Shown here: one piece after another, positions 28,672-37,284 of the stretch | How the letters are laid out: the number at the start of each line of letters is the position of its first letter | Numbering within the stretch: the first letter of the stretch is position 1 | NCBI GenBank assembly: GCA_018814305.1 | Contig: JAHJAA010000091.1 | Span: 16,281-80,280 of the forward strand | Length of the DNA: 64,000 bases | Origin: Pseudomonadota bacterium | GTDB lineage: Bacteria; Desulfobacterota; Desulfobulbia; Desulfobulbales; JAGXFP01 | Direction of reading: 5' to 3' | Position numbers and translations under genes: made by a program | The notes under the pieces: model-generated | The model's input: only the letters and a program-made list of their open reading frames with translations | What the model was told of the DNA's origin: nothing | Databases searched by the model: none

Positions 28672-30930
28672 ATGGTCATGACTGACGCAGAAAAGAGAAA
28701 TCAGGGCCGAAATCAGTTCGGTACCTTCGGGGGGGTATTCACCCCGGCTATCCTGACCATTCTCGGCGTCATTATGTTCATGCGCGCCAATTTTGTGGTT
28801 GGGGAGGCCGGGATCATCGGTGCCGTCGCCATCCTGGTGATCGCCAAGTCGATCACCCTGATGTCCTCGCTCTCCATTGCAGCGGTCAGCACCAATATCC
28901 AGGTCCGGGGAGGTGGCTCCTATTTTCTGATTTCCAGAGTCCTGGGTGTCGAATTCGGGGGGGCCATCGGTATTGCCCTGTTCTTTGCCCTCTCCCTCTC
29001 CGTTCCATTTTACATCCTGGGTTTTGCCGAGGCGTTGACCACCTCGTACCCCCAGATTACCCCATATTTTCTGATGATCTGCCTGGCCACCGCCACGGCG
29101 CTCTTCCTGATTGCCTATTATGGCGCGGGGCTTGCTCTTAAGGCCCAGTTTGTGATTATGGCATTTTTGATGCTGGCTATAATCGCCTTTCTGGGCGGTG
29201 GGTTGCTGGATTTTTCCGTGGATCGGTTCGTCAATAATTTGTCTCCCGCTTATGGCCTTGATATTGGCCGTTCCGCAACCGGAGTTCGTTTCGGGTTCTG
29301 GATGGTCTTTGCCCTCTATTTTCCGGCGGTAACCGGGATTGACGCTGGGGTCAATATGAGCGGTGACTTGAAGGACCCCGGCGTCAGCATTCCCCGGGGA
29401 ACTTTAGCGGCGGTCGCTGTCGGTTTTCTGGTCTATCTGGCTCAGATCATCATCTGTGGCGGGGCCTGGGATCGGGCCGATCTTATCCATAACCCCTTCG
29501 GGTTGCTCAAGGAAAACGCCCTGTTTGGCCTATCCTGGCTGGTGGTTTCCGGGGTGGTGGCCGCTACCCTTTCTTCGGCCCTGGGCAGTCTGTTGGGCGC
29601 CCCCCGGGTGCTCCAGGCGGTCTCTCGAGATCGGATTATGAAGTTTCTGATGTTTTATGCCAAGGGGGCCAAGAAGGGTGATGAGCCAAGGCGGGCGCTC
29701 ATTCTGACCTACCTGATCACCGTTCTGGTGTTGCTCTGGGCCGGTAATGCCAGCGGCGGTGGGGCTTTGAATGCTATTGCTGCCATCATCACCATGTTTT
29801 TCCTGTACAGTTACGGGATGATCAATCTGGCGGCGTTCATCGAGGACTTCGGGGATAACCCCTCCTTCCGCCCCCGGTTCCGTTTTTATCACTGGTCATC
29901 GTCTCTCCTTGGTGCCCTGGCCTGCGTGGCGGTCTCGATCCTGATTAACTGGATCGCCTCCATCGCCGCAATTTGTATTATCATCATATTCTTTTGGCAC
30001 ATCAGGACCAGAAACCTTACCGCAGCCTTTGGCGACGCCCGGCGGGGTTTTGTTTATAACGCCATTCGAAAGAACCTTCTCCGGCTCAGCCGAATGCCTG
30101 AGGACACCAGAAATTGGCGACCGACCATGCTGGTCTTTTCCGGGATACCGGCCCTGCGCGAACCATTGGTGACCTATGCCATCTGGATTGCTGCCAAGCG
30201 GGGGCTCGTCTATCTGGCCGATATTTTGGAGGGTGATTTTATGGAACTTGCCCCCCGTCGACCGGGGGCGCTCCGCCAACTGGAGAAGTTCTGTCAGGAA
30301 AAGGAGATTGAGGCCTTTCCTGCAGTGGTCACCGCCGATACCATCGAACATGGGGTTTCCATGCTGCTGCAGGCCACGGAAACCGGGCCGATTCATCCCA
30401 ACGTTGCCATTTTTGGCTGGTCATCGGAGTACGACCATCTCTCCGCGTACCTTCGACAACTGCGCATTGCCGCCGTCCTTGAGATGAGCATCTTTCTCTT
30501 TTCGGTTCGGGGGTTGCCCAGGCCGGGCCTGCATAAACGGATCGATATATGGTGGCGTGGTCGGAAAAACGGCGAGATGATGCTCCTGGCCGCTCATCTG
30601 ATGACGGAAAACTGGGAATGGGAGAACACCGAAATCAGATTGCTCCGGGTGGTGGAAAATGAGGAAGGTCAACTGCCCGCCAGCGATGCTCTGGCTGAGA
30701 TCATCAAGCTTTCCAGGGTTAAGGCCTATCCTCAGGTTATCGTGAGTCAGGATCTTTTTGAAACTATTTTCCGAGAATACTCCGGAGAAGCGGATTGTAT
30801 TTTTCTGGGTTATGAATTGCCGGAATCAGAAGATGAAAAGAAATGGCACGGATTCTATCAGAAACTCCTCTATAAGATGCCGACCACGATCTTGGTGAAT
30901 TCGAAAATCAGTGAGCTTATCGAAGCTTGA
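28672..30930 (+). CDS. SLC12/cation-chloride cotransporter family permease
   Basis: This 752-aa protein has ~12 membrane helices of the APC fold over residues ~20-440 and a ~300-aa soluble C-terminal domain. The opening QFGTFGGVFTPAILTILGVIMFMR and the GVNMSGDLKDPGVSIPRGTL motif are characteristic of Na-K-Cl and K-Cl cotransporters. The C-terminal half (PTMLVFSGIPALREPLVTYA) also matches the regulatory domain of that family. Ion specificity cannot be read from sequence alone. It follows atpG by 25 nt with no terminator between, so it is likely cotranscribed with the N-ATPase. ATG at 28678 is an alternative start. Confidence 0.88.
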   Translation: MVMTDAEKRNQGRNQFGTFGGVFTPAILTILGVIMFMRANFVVGEAGIIGAVAILVIAKSITLMSSLSIAAVSTNIQVRGGGSYFLISRVLGVEFGGAIGIALFFALSLSVPFYILGFAEALTTSYPQITPYFLMICLATATALFLIAYYGAGLALKAQFVIMAFLMLAIIAFLGGGLLDFSVDRFVNNLSPAYGLDIGRSATGVRFGFWMVFALYFPAVTGIDAGVNMSGDLKDPGVSIPRGTLAAVAVGFLVYLAQIIICGGAWDRADLIHNPFGLLKENALFGLSWLVVSGVVAATLSSALGSLLGAPRVLQAVSRDRIMKFLMFYAKGAKKGDEPRRALILTYLITVLVLLWAGNASGGGALNAIAAIITMFFLYSYGMINLAAFIEDFGDNPSFRPRFRFYHWSSSLLGALACVAVSILINWIASIAAICIIIIFFWHIRTRNLTAAFGDARRGFVYNAIRKNLLRLSRMPEDTRNWRPTMLVFSGIPALREPLVTYAIWIAAKRGLVYLADILEGDFMELAPRRPGALRQLEKFCQEKEIEAFPAVVTADTIEHGVSMLLQATETGPIHPNVAIFGWSSEYDHLSAYLRQLRIAAVLEMSIFLFSVRGLPRPGLHKRIDIWWRGRKNGEMMLLAAHLMTENWEWENTEIRLLRVVENEEGQLPASDALAEIIKLSRVKAYPQVIVSQDLFETIFREYSGEADCIFLGYELPESEDEKKWHGFYQKLLYKMPTTILVNSKISELIEA

Positions 30931-30952
30931 TATCATCGTGGTCGGAAGAGAG

Positions 30953-30995
30953 GAGTGTAGATCTCCTGGGAGACGCCACCTGGAGATCTACACTC
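30953..30995. terminator. Perfect 14-bp hairpin between convergent genes
   Basis: The arms 30953-30966 and 30982-30995 are perfectly complementary (GAGTGTAGATCTCC and its inverse) around a 15-nt loop. They lie between the convergent transporter and peroxiredoxin genes. Neither side has a long T-run immediately adjacent, so this may be a two-way terminator or an mRNA 3' protecting hairpin. Confidence 0.6.
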
Positions 30996-31002
30996 AGGCC
31001 AA

Positions 31003-31479
31003 TTATGTTTTTTTCATGTTTTCAAGATATTCAAGAACCTTGCCTGGATGGTCAGCTGGTTTTGCAATTTTGGCCCAGTGCTTCAGGACCAGACCTTCTT
31101 GATCAATGAGTACTGTGGATCGGATGACCCCCTGTACTGACTTGCCGTACATCTTTTTTTCACCAAAAGCCCCGTAGGCCTTCATGATCTCAGTGTCGGG
31201 ATCAGAGAGCAGGATAAAGGGCAGGTCGTATTTTGTGATAAAATTATCATGGGAGGCCAGGGAGTCCCGGGAAATCCCAAACAGGGTGACATCATATTTG
31301 GTCAGTTCGGCATTCAAGTCCTTGAATGCGGTGGCTTCCTTTGTTCAGCCGGGGGTGTCATCTTTGGGATAAAAAAACAAAACCACAGTTTTTCCTCGAT
31401 AGGAGGCGAGGGTATGTTCTTGGCCATCGCTCCCAGCGAGGCAGAATTCCGGGGCTTTTTTCCCTTCCAGTTTTGACAT
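31003..31479 (-). CDS. Selenocysteine-containing BCP-type peroxiredoxin (in-frame TGA = Sec45)
   Basis: Read from ATG at 31479 (AGGAG six bases upstream) through one TGA (31347-31345), this gives a normal 158-aa bacterioferritin comigratory protein/PrxQ. The reading is MSKLEGKKAPEF, then FFYPKDDTPG-U-TKEATAF, then VTLFGISRDS and STVLIDQEG. The TGA falls exactly at the peroxidatic cysteine (Cys45 in E. coli BCP, motif TPGCT). Both flanks are intact and in frame, and a SECIS-like hairpin follows 15 nt later. The E. coli resolving Cys50 is Thr here; Cys13 is the only other cysteine in the N-terminal part. The enzyme should reduce peroxides using thioredoxin or another thiol. A conventional gene caller would report only a truncated 104-aa frame from 31317. 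Interpretation as a nonsense pseudogene is possible but much less likely. Confidence 0.85.
31310..31329 (-). promoter_or_regulatory. Candidate bacterial SECIS element
   Basis: On the minus strand GCATTCAA-GGAC-TTGAATGC forms a perfect 8-bp stem with a four-base GGAC loop. It starts 15 nt after the UGA at 31347-31345, so the loop is about 23 nt downstream. That matches the position of bacterial SECIS hairpins recognised by SelB, and the leading GG of the loop fits the usual loop guanines. The stem lies inside the coding region, as in bacterial selenoprotein genes. Confidence 0.75.
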
Positions 31480-31725
31480 GTGTTCTCCTATAATGTTGTT
31501 TTTGTCTCGGATCGGCTAAGATTGTTTTTTCCAAAAAGCATTATTCTTTTGTGCTGTATATAGAAGTCTTCGGGGGGGATCGTTGCTAGGTAAGCCAGAA
31601 AGCAATGATATGTGGAATAGGCTCATATCTATTAACGGTAGTATAATTAGATTGTCCCCTTCATTGTACTTCTGTTCCTGACGAGCAAATGGTATCAGTT
31701 GTAAGTCGTGAAGTCTTTCATTTTG

Positions 31726-33018
31726 TCACATCTGGGCTAACCGTTTATATAACTCTGTCTGGACACCATGCTGCCAATCTTCATATACTTTTTTTGATAA
31801 CTCCGGAGATAACGGTAAGGCTTTAGCGTTGCTTTCCCTGAACAATTTCAGAATATCACCGGAATAATGTTCACACAACCATGAGGTGCCAGGTTTGGCA
31901 AAGACCTGTCGCATCGTGCCATAGATTTCGGCAAAGTCGTCTGAGGCAATATTTCCAAAAGATATATTGAGGAATTCACAGGGCTGAACATCCCCTTTAG
32001 AATTAATATAGAAGCGATCTGTCCCACCGGCGGTGCAGCCAAAAACCGCTTTATCCTCTTCAATGATTTGGGCCGAAATTGCCGGGTAGTGACGATGGGA
32101 CGGACTGTTATTATAGAGGTTTATCTTGGTCTTAACAAAATCCAGATCCTGATCGCTAAAGCGATCTGCACCACTTTCAAGCCAGCCTCCAGCCGGTTTT
32201 GGTTTTATCAGTTGGACAATTACCGCGCCCAATTTTAAGGCATGTTCCATAACCTGCTCGAACCGACCGTTGCTGTAATCATTCTTCAAGAGGCAACTAT
32301 TTAAGGCAACGGGCATATCTGCAGCATGACAGGAGGCAACACCTTTTGTCATAATATCCCAGGCATTTTCGTTACCCATAAAGATATTTAACTCTTCAGG
32401 TTCAGGACTGTGCAGGGAAAACATGACAGCGTTTACCCCTAGTTTTTTCAGCTCTTTGAGTCGCTCGACCGATATTTGGTAACCGGTAGAGTTGATCCAA
32501 ATCTCCGAGCGGTCGTCGATCGCCATACAGAGTTTTTTTAATCGTTTATAGGCCATGAATGGTTCCCCTCCCTCAATGTTAAAGAAGGCAACTCCACGAT
32601 CCTGTAGCCACCTGGCGACATCAACAAGTTTATCAATATCGACATCGGCCCCGGCAAGTCGATCAAACTTTTGATAGCAGTGCTTGCACTTGAAGATGCA
32701 GCCGGCGGTGACTGACATCAATACCGTGGTGCATGGCAATTTTTCGTTAAAGGTCATGAACTTCCGGCAGGAAGAATAAAAGGCACTTGACGGGAAACCG
32801 GGAACATAAAGATCAATCCGACTTCGTCCCCCAATACAGACAAATTTGTTATGCTGCATGGCCTTCATAAAGAAAAGAAGTCGTCGAAGGAATCTATAGA
32901 AATGACTCAGGCTAATCTTTCCACGCAGTAGTTCCGGCAGAAAATATACAAAGACGGTTAGTTTAACCCGTATATTAAAAAGGACCTTGCCTAGCCCTCT
33001 GATGGTATGTATTTTCAT
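31726..33018 (-). CDS. Radical SAM/SPASM-type protein of the lipid-like cluster
   Basis: This 430-aa protein has a hydrophobic/basic N-terminal ~70 residues, suggesting membrane association. The radical SAM motif CIFKCKHCY (C-x3-C-x2-C) lies near residue 108, a SAM-binding FNIEGGEPF follows, and a SPASM-like C-terminal cysteine set includes FGCTAGGTDRFYINSKGDVQPC. It is the last gene of a nine-gene minus-strand operon and begins 4 bp after the SDR stop. Its reaction is unknown. In this context a radical modification of a lipid or small molecule is more likely than peptide maturation, since no precursor peptide gene was seen, but that is inference. Confidence 0.82.
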   Translation of the reverse strand: MKIHTIRGLGKVLFNIRVKLTVFVYFLPELLRGKISLSHFYRFLRRLLFFMKAMQHNKFVCIGGRSRIDLYVPGFPSSAFYSSCRKFMTFNEKLPCTTVLMSVTAGCIFKCKHCYQKFDRLAGADVDIDKLVDVARWLQDRGVAFFNIEGGEPFMAYKRLKKLCMAIDDRSEIWINSTGYQISVERLKELKKLGVNAVMFSLHSPEPEELNIFMGNENAWDIMTKGVASCHAADMPVALNSCLLKNDYSNGRFEQVMEHALKLGAVIVQLIKPKPAGGWLESGADRFSDQDLDFVKTKINLYNNSPSHRHYPAISAQIIEEDKAVFGCTAGGTDRFYINSKGDVQPCEFLNISFGNIASDDFAEIYGTMRQVFAKPGTSWLCEHYSGDILKLFRESNAKALPLSPELSKKVYEDWQHGVQTELYKRLAQM

Positions 33019-33022
33019 GGCC

Positions 33023-34057
33023 TCAGATTAATCCCTTTTCTTTATACCATTGCACAGTTCGACGTACCCCCTCTTCCAGGGAATAGCGGCTTGTAAAGTT
33101 AAGCAAACTTGATGCCTTTGATGTTGAATATTTGATGTTATCATACATCATATTGAGACGCCCCCTGGTCAAAAGAGGAGCTGTCCCGCTATGGCAAATG
33201 CCATAGGCCAACTCTAGAAAGAAGGCGACGGGATAGAGCGGCCATTTAGGCATATGGCGAGGCCTGACAAATCCAGCCTCCCTACAAAAAAGTGTGTGGG
33301 TTGTCGCCATCAACTCGGATTCTCTATTGCCGATGATTATTCGTTCCACCCCTGGAATTTTCTGTTGATAGGCCAGGAAGTATGCCCTGGCGAGATCTTT
33401 GGCATAAATGACATGGAACTTATTTGTCGCTGAGCCGGGGAGAAAGGGCACTTTACTCCGGGCTGTTTGCAGGTATTCATAGAAGCCACTATGAAACTCC
33501 CTCTCTCCATAGACCCAAACCGGTTCCAGGATTGTGCAGTCCAGTCGCTGTTCCATTGCATATTGGCTGGCCTCTCTGACCGCTTCAGCTTTGGAATCGC
33601 GATAATAGTTCATCCCACAGGGGAAGAGATGGTCCAGAAAATAGGCATAATGGGACCGAAAGGGGGACGATTCATCTTTAATCCCGGAACAATCTTCCTC
33701 TCCATAGACGGAAATGGAACCGGTGACGATTACCTGTTTAATTTTATTGAAGACGGATGCCTTGAGGACATTGAGAGTTCCCACCACATTTGTCTGAAAA
33801 AAATGTTCATATCTCCCCCAATCCCGCACCAAACCGGCGGTGTGAATAATGGCTGAGCACTCTTTGGATGCCGCAACCATTTGCGCAAGATCGCAGATAT
33901 CGCCATACCTCAATTCAATGGGCATGGACTCAAGAAAGGAAATATCACTACCCGGGCGGACGAGACAGACCGGCTGCAGATTCTGCTGACAAAAATACTC
34001 AACCACATGACTGCCAATGAAACCACTGGCGCCGGTTATCAGGATCTTATTATTCAT
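33023..34057 (-). CDS. NAD(P)-dependent epimerase/dehydratase-type SDR
   Basis: This ~344-aa extended SDR has the nucleotide-binding motif ITGASGFIGSH at the N-terminus, a catalytic serine in VTGSISVYG and YYRDSK (Y-x3-K). The start at 34057 (MNNKILITGASG) is preferred over a longer TTG start because the Rossmann motif follows directly; it overlaps the ketosynthase stop by eight bases. Likely roles are reduction of a ketone or 3-hydroxy oxidation on the pathway intermediate. The bacterial ceramide enzyme CerR is of the same superfamily, so reduction of a 3-keto amino-lipid is an attractive but unproven idea. Confidence 0.85.
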   Translation of the reverse strand: MNNKILITGASGFIGSHVVEYFCQQNLQPVCLVRPGSDISFLESMPIELRYGDICDLAQMVAASKECSAIIHTAGLVRDWGRYEHFFQTNVVGTLNVLKASVFNKIKQVIVTGSISVYGEEDCSGIKDESSPFRSHYAYFLDHLFPCGMNYYRDSKAEAVREASQYAMEQRLDCTILEPVWVYGEREFHSGFYEYLQTARSKVPFLPGSATNKFHVIYAKDLARAYFLAYQQKIPGVERIIIGNRESELMATTHTLFCREAGFVRPRHMPKWPLYPVAFFLELAYGICHSGTAPLLTRGRLNMMYDNIKYSTSKASSLLNFTSRYSLEEGVRRTVQWYKEKGLI

Positions 34058-35330
34058 AGCGTCGCATGAGTAAAGCGCCGTTATGGCCGCCAAAACCATA
34101 GGAGGTCGAGACGGCAAAGTCTATTGCAACCGCCTTTTTTCCCGTTGCCAGATTAAGATCGGCTATCGGATCTGGAATAAAATTGCCATGGACGATGCCG
34201 CTCTTGATGGATAAAGCGGTAACCGCTGCCTCCAGGGCCCCGGAGGCGCCGATGCTGTGCCCGAGAATCCCTTTACTGGCGTTGATGGTTGGTTGCCTGG
34301 AGTTGGGACCAAAGAGTTCCTGTAGTATCCGGGCTTCAATTGCATCATTAACGACCGTGGCCGTGCCGTGGCTGTTGAAGTAGTCTATCTTGCGATTGCC
34401 AATAAGCTTGGCTAAAAGTTGCCGGATCCATTGCCCCGATTGCTCTGGGAGGACGATGTGCCTCGCATCACAATTTGATTCATAGCCGACTATTTCAGCA
34501 TAAATATCGGCACCACGGGCTAGAGCATGTTCGAGTTCTTCAAGCACCAGCAGACACCCCCCACCTTCAGAAAATAGGAAGCCGCTTCGTTTTTCTGAAA
34601 AAGGCATCGGCACCCCGTCTTCAGCACTTGTCAGGGTGGATAGCACATCAAAGCCCCGCATGATCGCGCCATGTTCTTCCTTCAGGGCCTCAACCCCACC
34701 TGCCAAAATAAGCGGACAGAGACCTTCTGCCACTTTTTGATATGCCTCGCCGATGGCGTAAGTACCGGAGGCGCAGGCGGCGTTAAGAGTATAGTCGGTT
34801 CCATGCATTCCAAAGAGAATTGCCACCCACGCTGCCGCAGAATTGGGCATGACCATGGGGATAATCATGCGATCAAATTGACTCTTCTTCTGGTTTCGTG
34901 AGTCATCTGCTTGAATCCCAAGGTGGGCGAGGTAGGAAGAGTAGCTTGACTGCAAAGAACCAATACCAATGCCGATGATAACACCACTTTCTTCAAGTCC
35001 GGTCGTTCTCTCCGGCAAATCGTCGGATAAAGCGGCTAGGCCGGCATCTTGCAATGCCAGATGGGCACACAGCACAGAAATTATTGCCGGATCTCCCATG
35101 AGCTTAATCAGGCGATGCGGGACCCCATACTCTGCAAGTGAAAACTCCGGCATGGGCACATAGTAACGAGATTTAAACCGATAATTTTTTTCGAAACGAG
35201 ACGGAATGGGCTTGATACAGGTACGATTTTCCAACATCCCTTGCCAAAATGATTGTCTGCCGATGCCACTGGCTGTCACCGGACCAATCCCGCTTATAAC
35301 CACGCGTCGTTTCACGATTTCTCCAGCCAA
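34050..35330 (-). CDS. Beta-ketoacyl-ACP synthase (FabF/KAS II-like)
   Basis: This 426-aa condensing enzyme carries a complete active site: Cys186 (NAACASG), His321 (FNSHGTATVVND), Lys353 (NASKGILGHS) and His358 (GHSIGASGALE). It should extend an acyl-ACP with malonyl-ACP. It lies among the ACP, oxoamine synthase and lipid kinase genes and overlaps the ThiL-like gene by 19 nt, so it serves the cluster rather than housekeeping fatty acid synthesis. The N-terminal third is divergent from FabF. No partner chain-length-factor gene is present. Confidence 0.9.
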   Translation of the reverse strand: MAGEIVKRRVVISGIGPVTASGIGRQSFWQGMLENRTCIKPIPSRFEKNYRFKSRYYVPMPEFSLAEYGVPHRLIKLMGDPAIISVLCAHLALQDAGLAALSDDLPERTTGLEESGVIIGIGIGSLQSSYSSYLAHLGIQADDSRNQKKSQFDRMIIPMVMPNSAAAWVAILFGMHGTDYTLNAACASGTYAIGEAYQKVAEGLCPLILAGGVEALKEEHGAIMRGFDVLSTLTSAEDGVPMPFSEKRSGFLFSEGGGCLLVLEELEHALARGADIYAEIVGYESNCDARHIVLPEQSGQWIRQLLAKLIGNRKIDYFNSHGTATVVNDAIEARILQELFGPNSRQPTINASKGILGHSIGASGALEAAVTALSIKSGIVHGNFIPDPIADLNLATGKKAVAIDFAVSTSYGFGGHNGALLMRRYE

Positions 35331-36322
35331 TCTTTCAGGGCCTGAAGGTAGCCTTCGGCATCGACAAAGTCCCGCCCCCTTATGTTGAGACCTTTGAGAT
35401 CAAATTCATGGTTACCTTGGCGTAATAGTCTGGTGTCGGCTTTGGCTACCATGCCAAGACGGTAGAAACATAATCCCTGTTGCTCTGCCGCCAGAAGGAA
35501 TCGGTCTTCATCTTCTTCCTTGATGGTAAACAGCAGTTCGTACTCACCGGCTTCTCCGAGAAAGAGTAATGGGGCAGGGAGAGATAATAGTTTGGCTGCC
35601 CATAGACCGCTTTTAAGATAGGGGGGGGTCTCGATGAGGTAGCCACTGTTGTTTATCTCAGCCATGCAGTCGAGACTAACCCTCATCCCGTCGCTGGTAT
35701 CGATACAGGAAGTGGCATACTGCCGGAGCAGATTTGCCTCTAACAACCGCAACGGCAACCTGGTTTTGATTTTGGCGGTAATTTTGGCAACGACCTCTCT
35801 TCTCTTACTGAAGAGGTTCAGGGCGGCCTCGAGGTTGCCAAGACCTATGCGACCACTCAGATAGATAATGTCCCCTATACTTGCTCCACGTCGCAAAAGT
35901 GGGCGCCCCTCAGGAATCCCGATAACCGAGGCGGTGTAACGCCATGTTTCTGTTGAGCCGAAATCCCCCCCCATAAAACCTACTCCGGCCCGGACCAGGA
36001 CATCGGCTACACCCTGGGCAAACTGTTCGATATAGTTGCTTGACCAGTCATGGGCCACGGTCATACTGTGTCCGTACCAAGTCGGCACTCCACCGGCGGC
36101 CAGTATATCGCTAATGGCGCCCACCGCACAGTTCCAGCCGAGACTATAGGGATCATGGTCACGAAAGAGATCTTCAGCAGAAAATTCATCTATGGTGAAC
36201 AACAACTCTTTATCTGAAACCTTGATTATTTCGGCATCACACTCAAATGCTCTATTGCCCCGCTGGTGCTCCGTAGGCATTATTGCGGTTATCTTCTTGA
36301 TGAGCTCAACTTCTCTATTCAT
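35312..36322 (-). CDS. ThiL/AIR-synthase superfamily protein (thiamine-monophosphate-kinase-like)
   Basis: This 336-aa protein follows the ThiL fold: LLFTIDEFSAEDLF, DPYSLGWNCAVGAISDILAAGGVP, GGDFGSTE, SCIDTSDGMRVSLDCMAE and GEAGEYELLFT correspond to ThiL motifs. The N-terminal metal site is altered (CDAEII where ThiL usually has GDDAA). No thiamine genes are nearby. It sits inside the lipid-like operon with a 4-nt overlap to the lipid kinase gene, so it probably phosphorylates or activates a pathway intermediate with ATP. The substrate is unknown. It is not SelD; the Sec/Cys-containing SelD N-terminus is absent. Confidence 0.78.
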   Translation of the reverse strand: MNREVELIKKITAIMPTEHQRGNRAFECDAEIIKVSDKELLFTIDEFSAEDLFRDHDPYSLGWNCAVGAISDILAAGGVPTWYGHSMTVAHDWSSNYIEQFAQGVADVLVRAGVGFMGGDFGSTETWRYTASVIGIPEGRPLLRRGASIGDIIYLSGRIGLGNLEAALNLFSKRREVVAKITAKIKTRLPLRLLEANLLRQYATSCIDTSDGMRVSLDCMAEINNSGYLIETPPYLKSGLWAAKLLSLPAPLLFLGEAGEYELLFTIKEEDEDRFLLAAEQQGLCFYRLGMVAKADTRLLRQGNHEFDLKGLNIRGRDFVDAEGYLQALKDWLEKS

Positions 36323-37284
36323 AAGACGACCAGATCTAACAGATCCTTAGCCGGCTCGATCCGACAAGGTAAATATCCGGCAGGATCACCATCAAACTCT
36401 ACTTCGACACTATGTGGCCCATCAATTTGCAAGACCTCAGCGTATTCAAAAGTAATACTCTGGCTACTTACAATCGGTTTGCCGCTGTAAATGGCTTTTA
36501 AAATCATGGGAAGTCGGTGCATCTTAAGACTGTGTACTGCAAGGGAGTAGAAGCGAGGCTCGTCCGCTTTGAGGTCGTTATGAACTTTGATGCCGGATGC
36601 CAGCCAGGTTGTTCGTCCTATGGAGATATTATGGACCTGATTCAGGTTTTTACAACAACCGTCCGTCTGCACAATGAGATCCACCGGCTGGTAGCAGGCA
36701 AGCGTTCGGAGAAGAGAGAAGAATGTTCCCGCTGAATCGCCTAAATATTTACGAATACCACCATTGGCATAACGGGCAAGAGTTGCGCCGAGGCCGATAT
36801 TGGCGCAACATCCGAAGTAAGCCGTATGCTGATCCCTCTTTTCGGATATGGCCTTAGGCGAGGGCAATTGAGTCACCGGGGATTTTGCGTAGCTGATCCG
36901 CCCCACCCTGATGGAGACTCTTTTGTCGGCCGCAAGAATCTTTACGGCCGGCTCAATTTCGATGGGAATATTATAACTTTTGCAGAAATCCGGGCTGGTG
37001 CCGGTGTAAATGATTCCCAGTGCGGCGGCTGAGATCCTCCCGCCGGCCTGATTGAAAAAGCCATTCAGGACTCGATTGATGGTGCCGTCACCACCGATTG
37101 CCACCACGACATCATAGCCATTACGATTGGCCATCGACGACAGATCCTCAGCTTCTTGCAGGCTGTTAATAATTTTGCATTCATATTCAAGATTATTTTG
37201 CCTGAACAATATGAAGATCCGCTCAAATTTCCCTTTGCTGACCCCATGCCTGGAACCGGGGTTGCAGATCAGAAAATATCTCAT
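36319..37284 (-). CDS. Diacylglycerol/sphingosine-kinase family lipid kinase
   Basis: This 321-aa protein has the DAGK catalytic loop VVVAIGGDGTINRVLNGF (GGDGT at 64-68), the N-terminal FLICNPGSRHGVSKGK phosphate-binding region and a C-terminal beta-sandwich (VEVEFDGDPAGYLPCRIEPA). Family members phosphorylate hydroxyls of diacylglycerol, sphingoid bases or ceramides. It is adjacent to the oxoamine synthase and ACP genes, with 4-nt overlaps on both sides. This points to phosphorylation of an amino-lipid or related product as a head-group step. Confidence 0.87.
   Translation of the reverse strand: MRYFLICNPGSRHGVSKGKFERIFILFRQNNLEYECKIINSLQEAEDLSSMANRNGYDVVVAIGGDGTINRVLNGFFNQAGGRISAAALGIIYTGTSPDFCKSYNIPIEIEPAVKILAADKRVSIRVGRISYAKSPVTQLPSPKAISEKRDQHTAYFGCCANIGLGATLARYANGGIRKYLGDSAGTFFSLLRTLACYQPVDLIVQTDGCCKNLNQVHNISIGRTTWLASGIKVHNDLKADEPRFYSLAVHSLKMHRLPMILKAIYSGKPIVSSQSITFEYAEVLQIDGPHSVEVEFDGDPAGYLPCRIEPAKDLLDLVVL

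Noticed and set aside
31003..31317. A 104-aa frame that looks like a truncated peroxiredoxin
   Set aside because: The missing N-terminus is intact upstream and separated only by a TGA at the peroxidatic position with a SECIS-like hairpin. Selenocysteine read-through explains it better than a pseudogene.
35312..36322. ThiL-like protein as selenophosphate synthetase SelD, which would link to the selenoprotein
   Set aside because: The SelD N-terminal Cys/Sec-Gly motif and its glycine-rich loop are absent, and the motif order matches ThiL.
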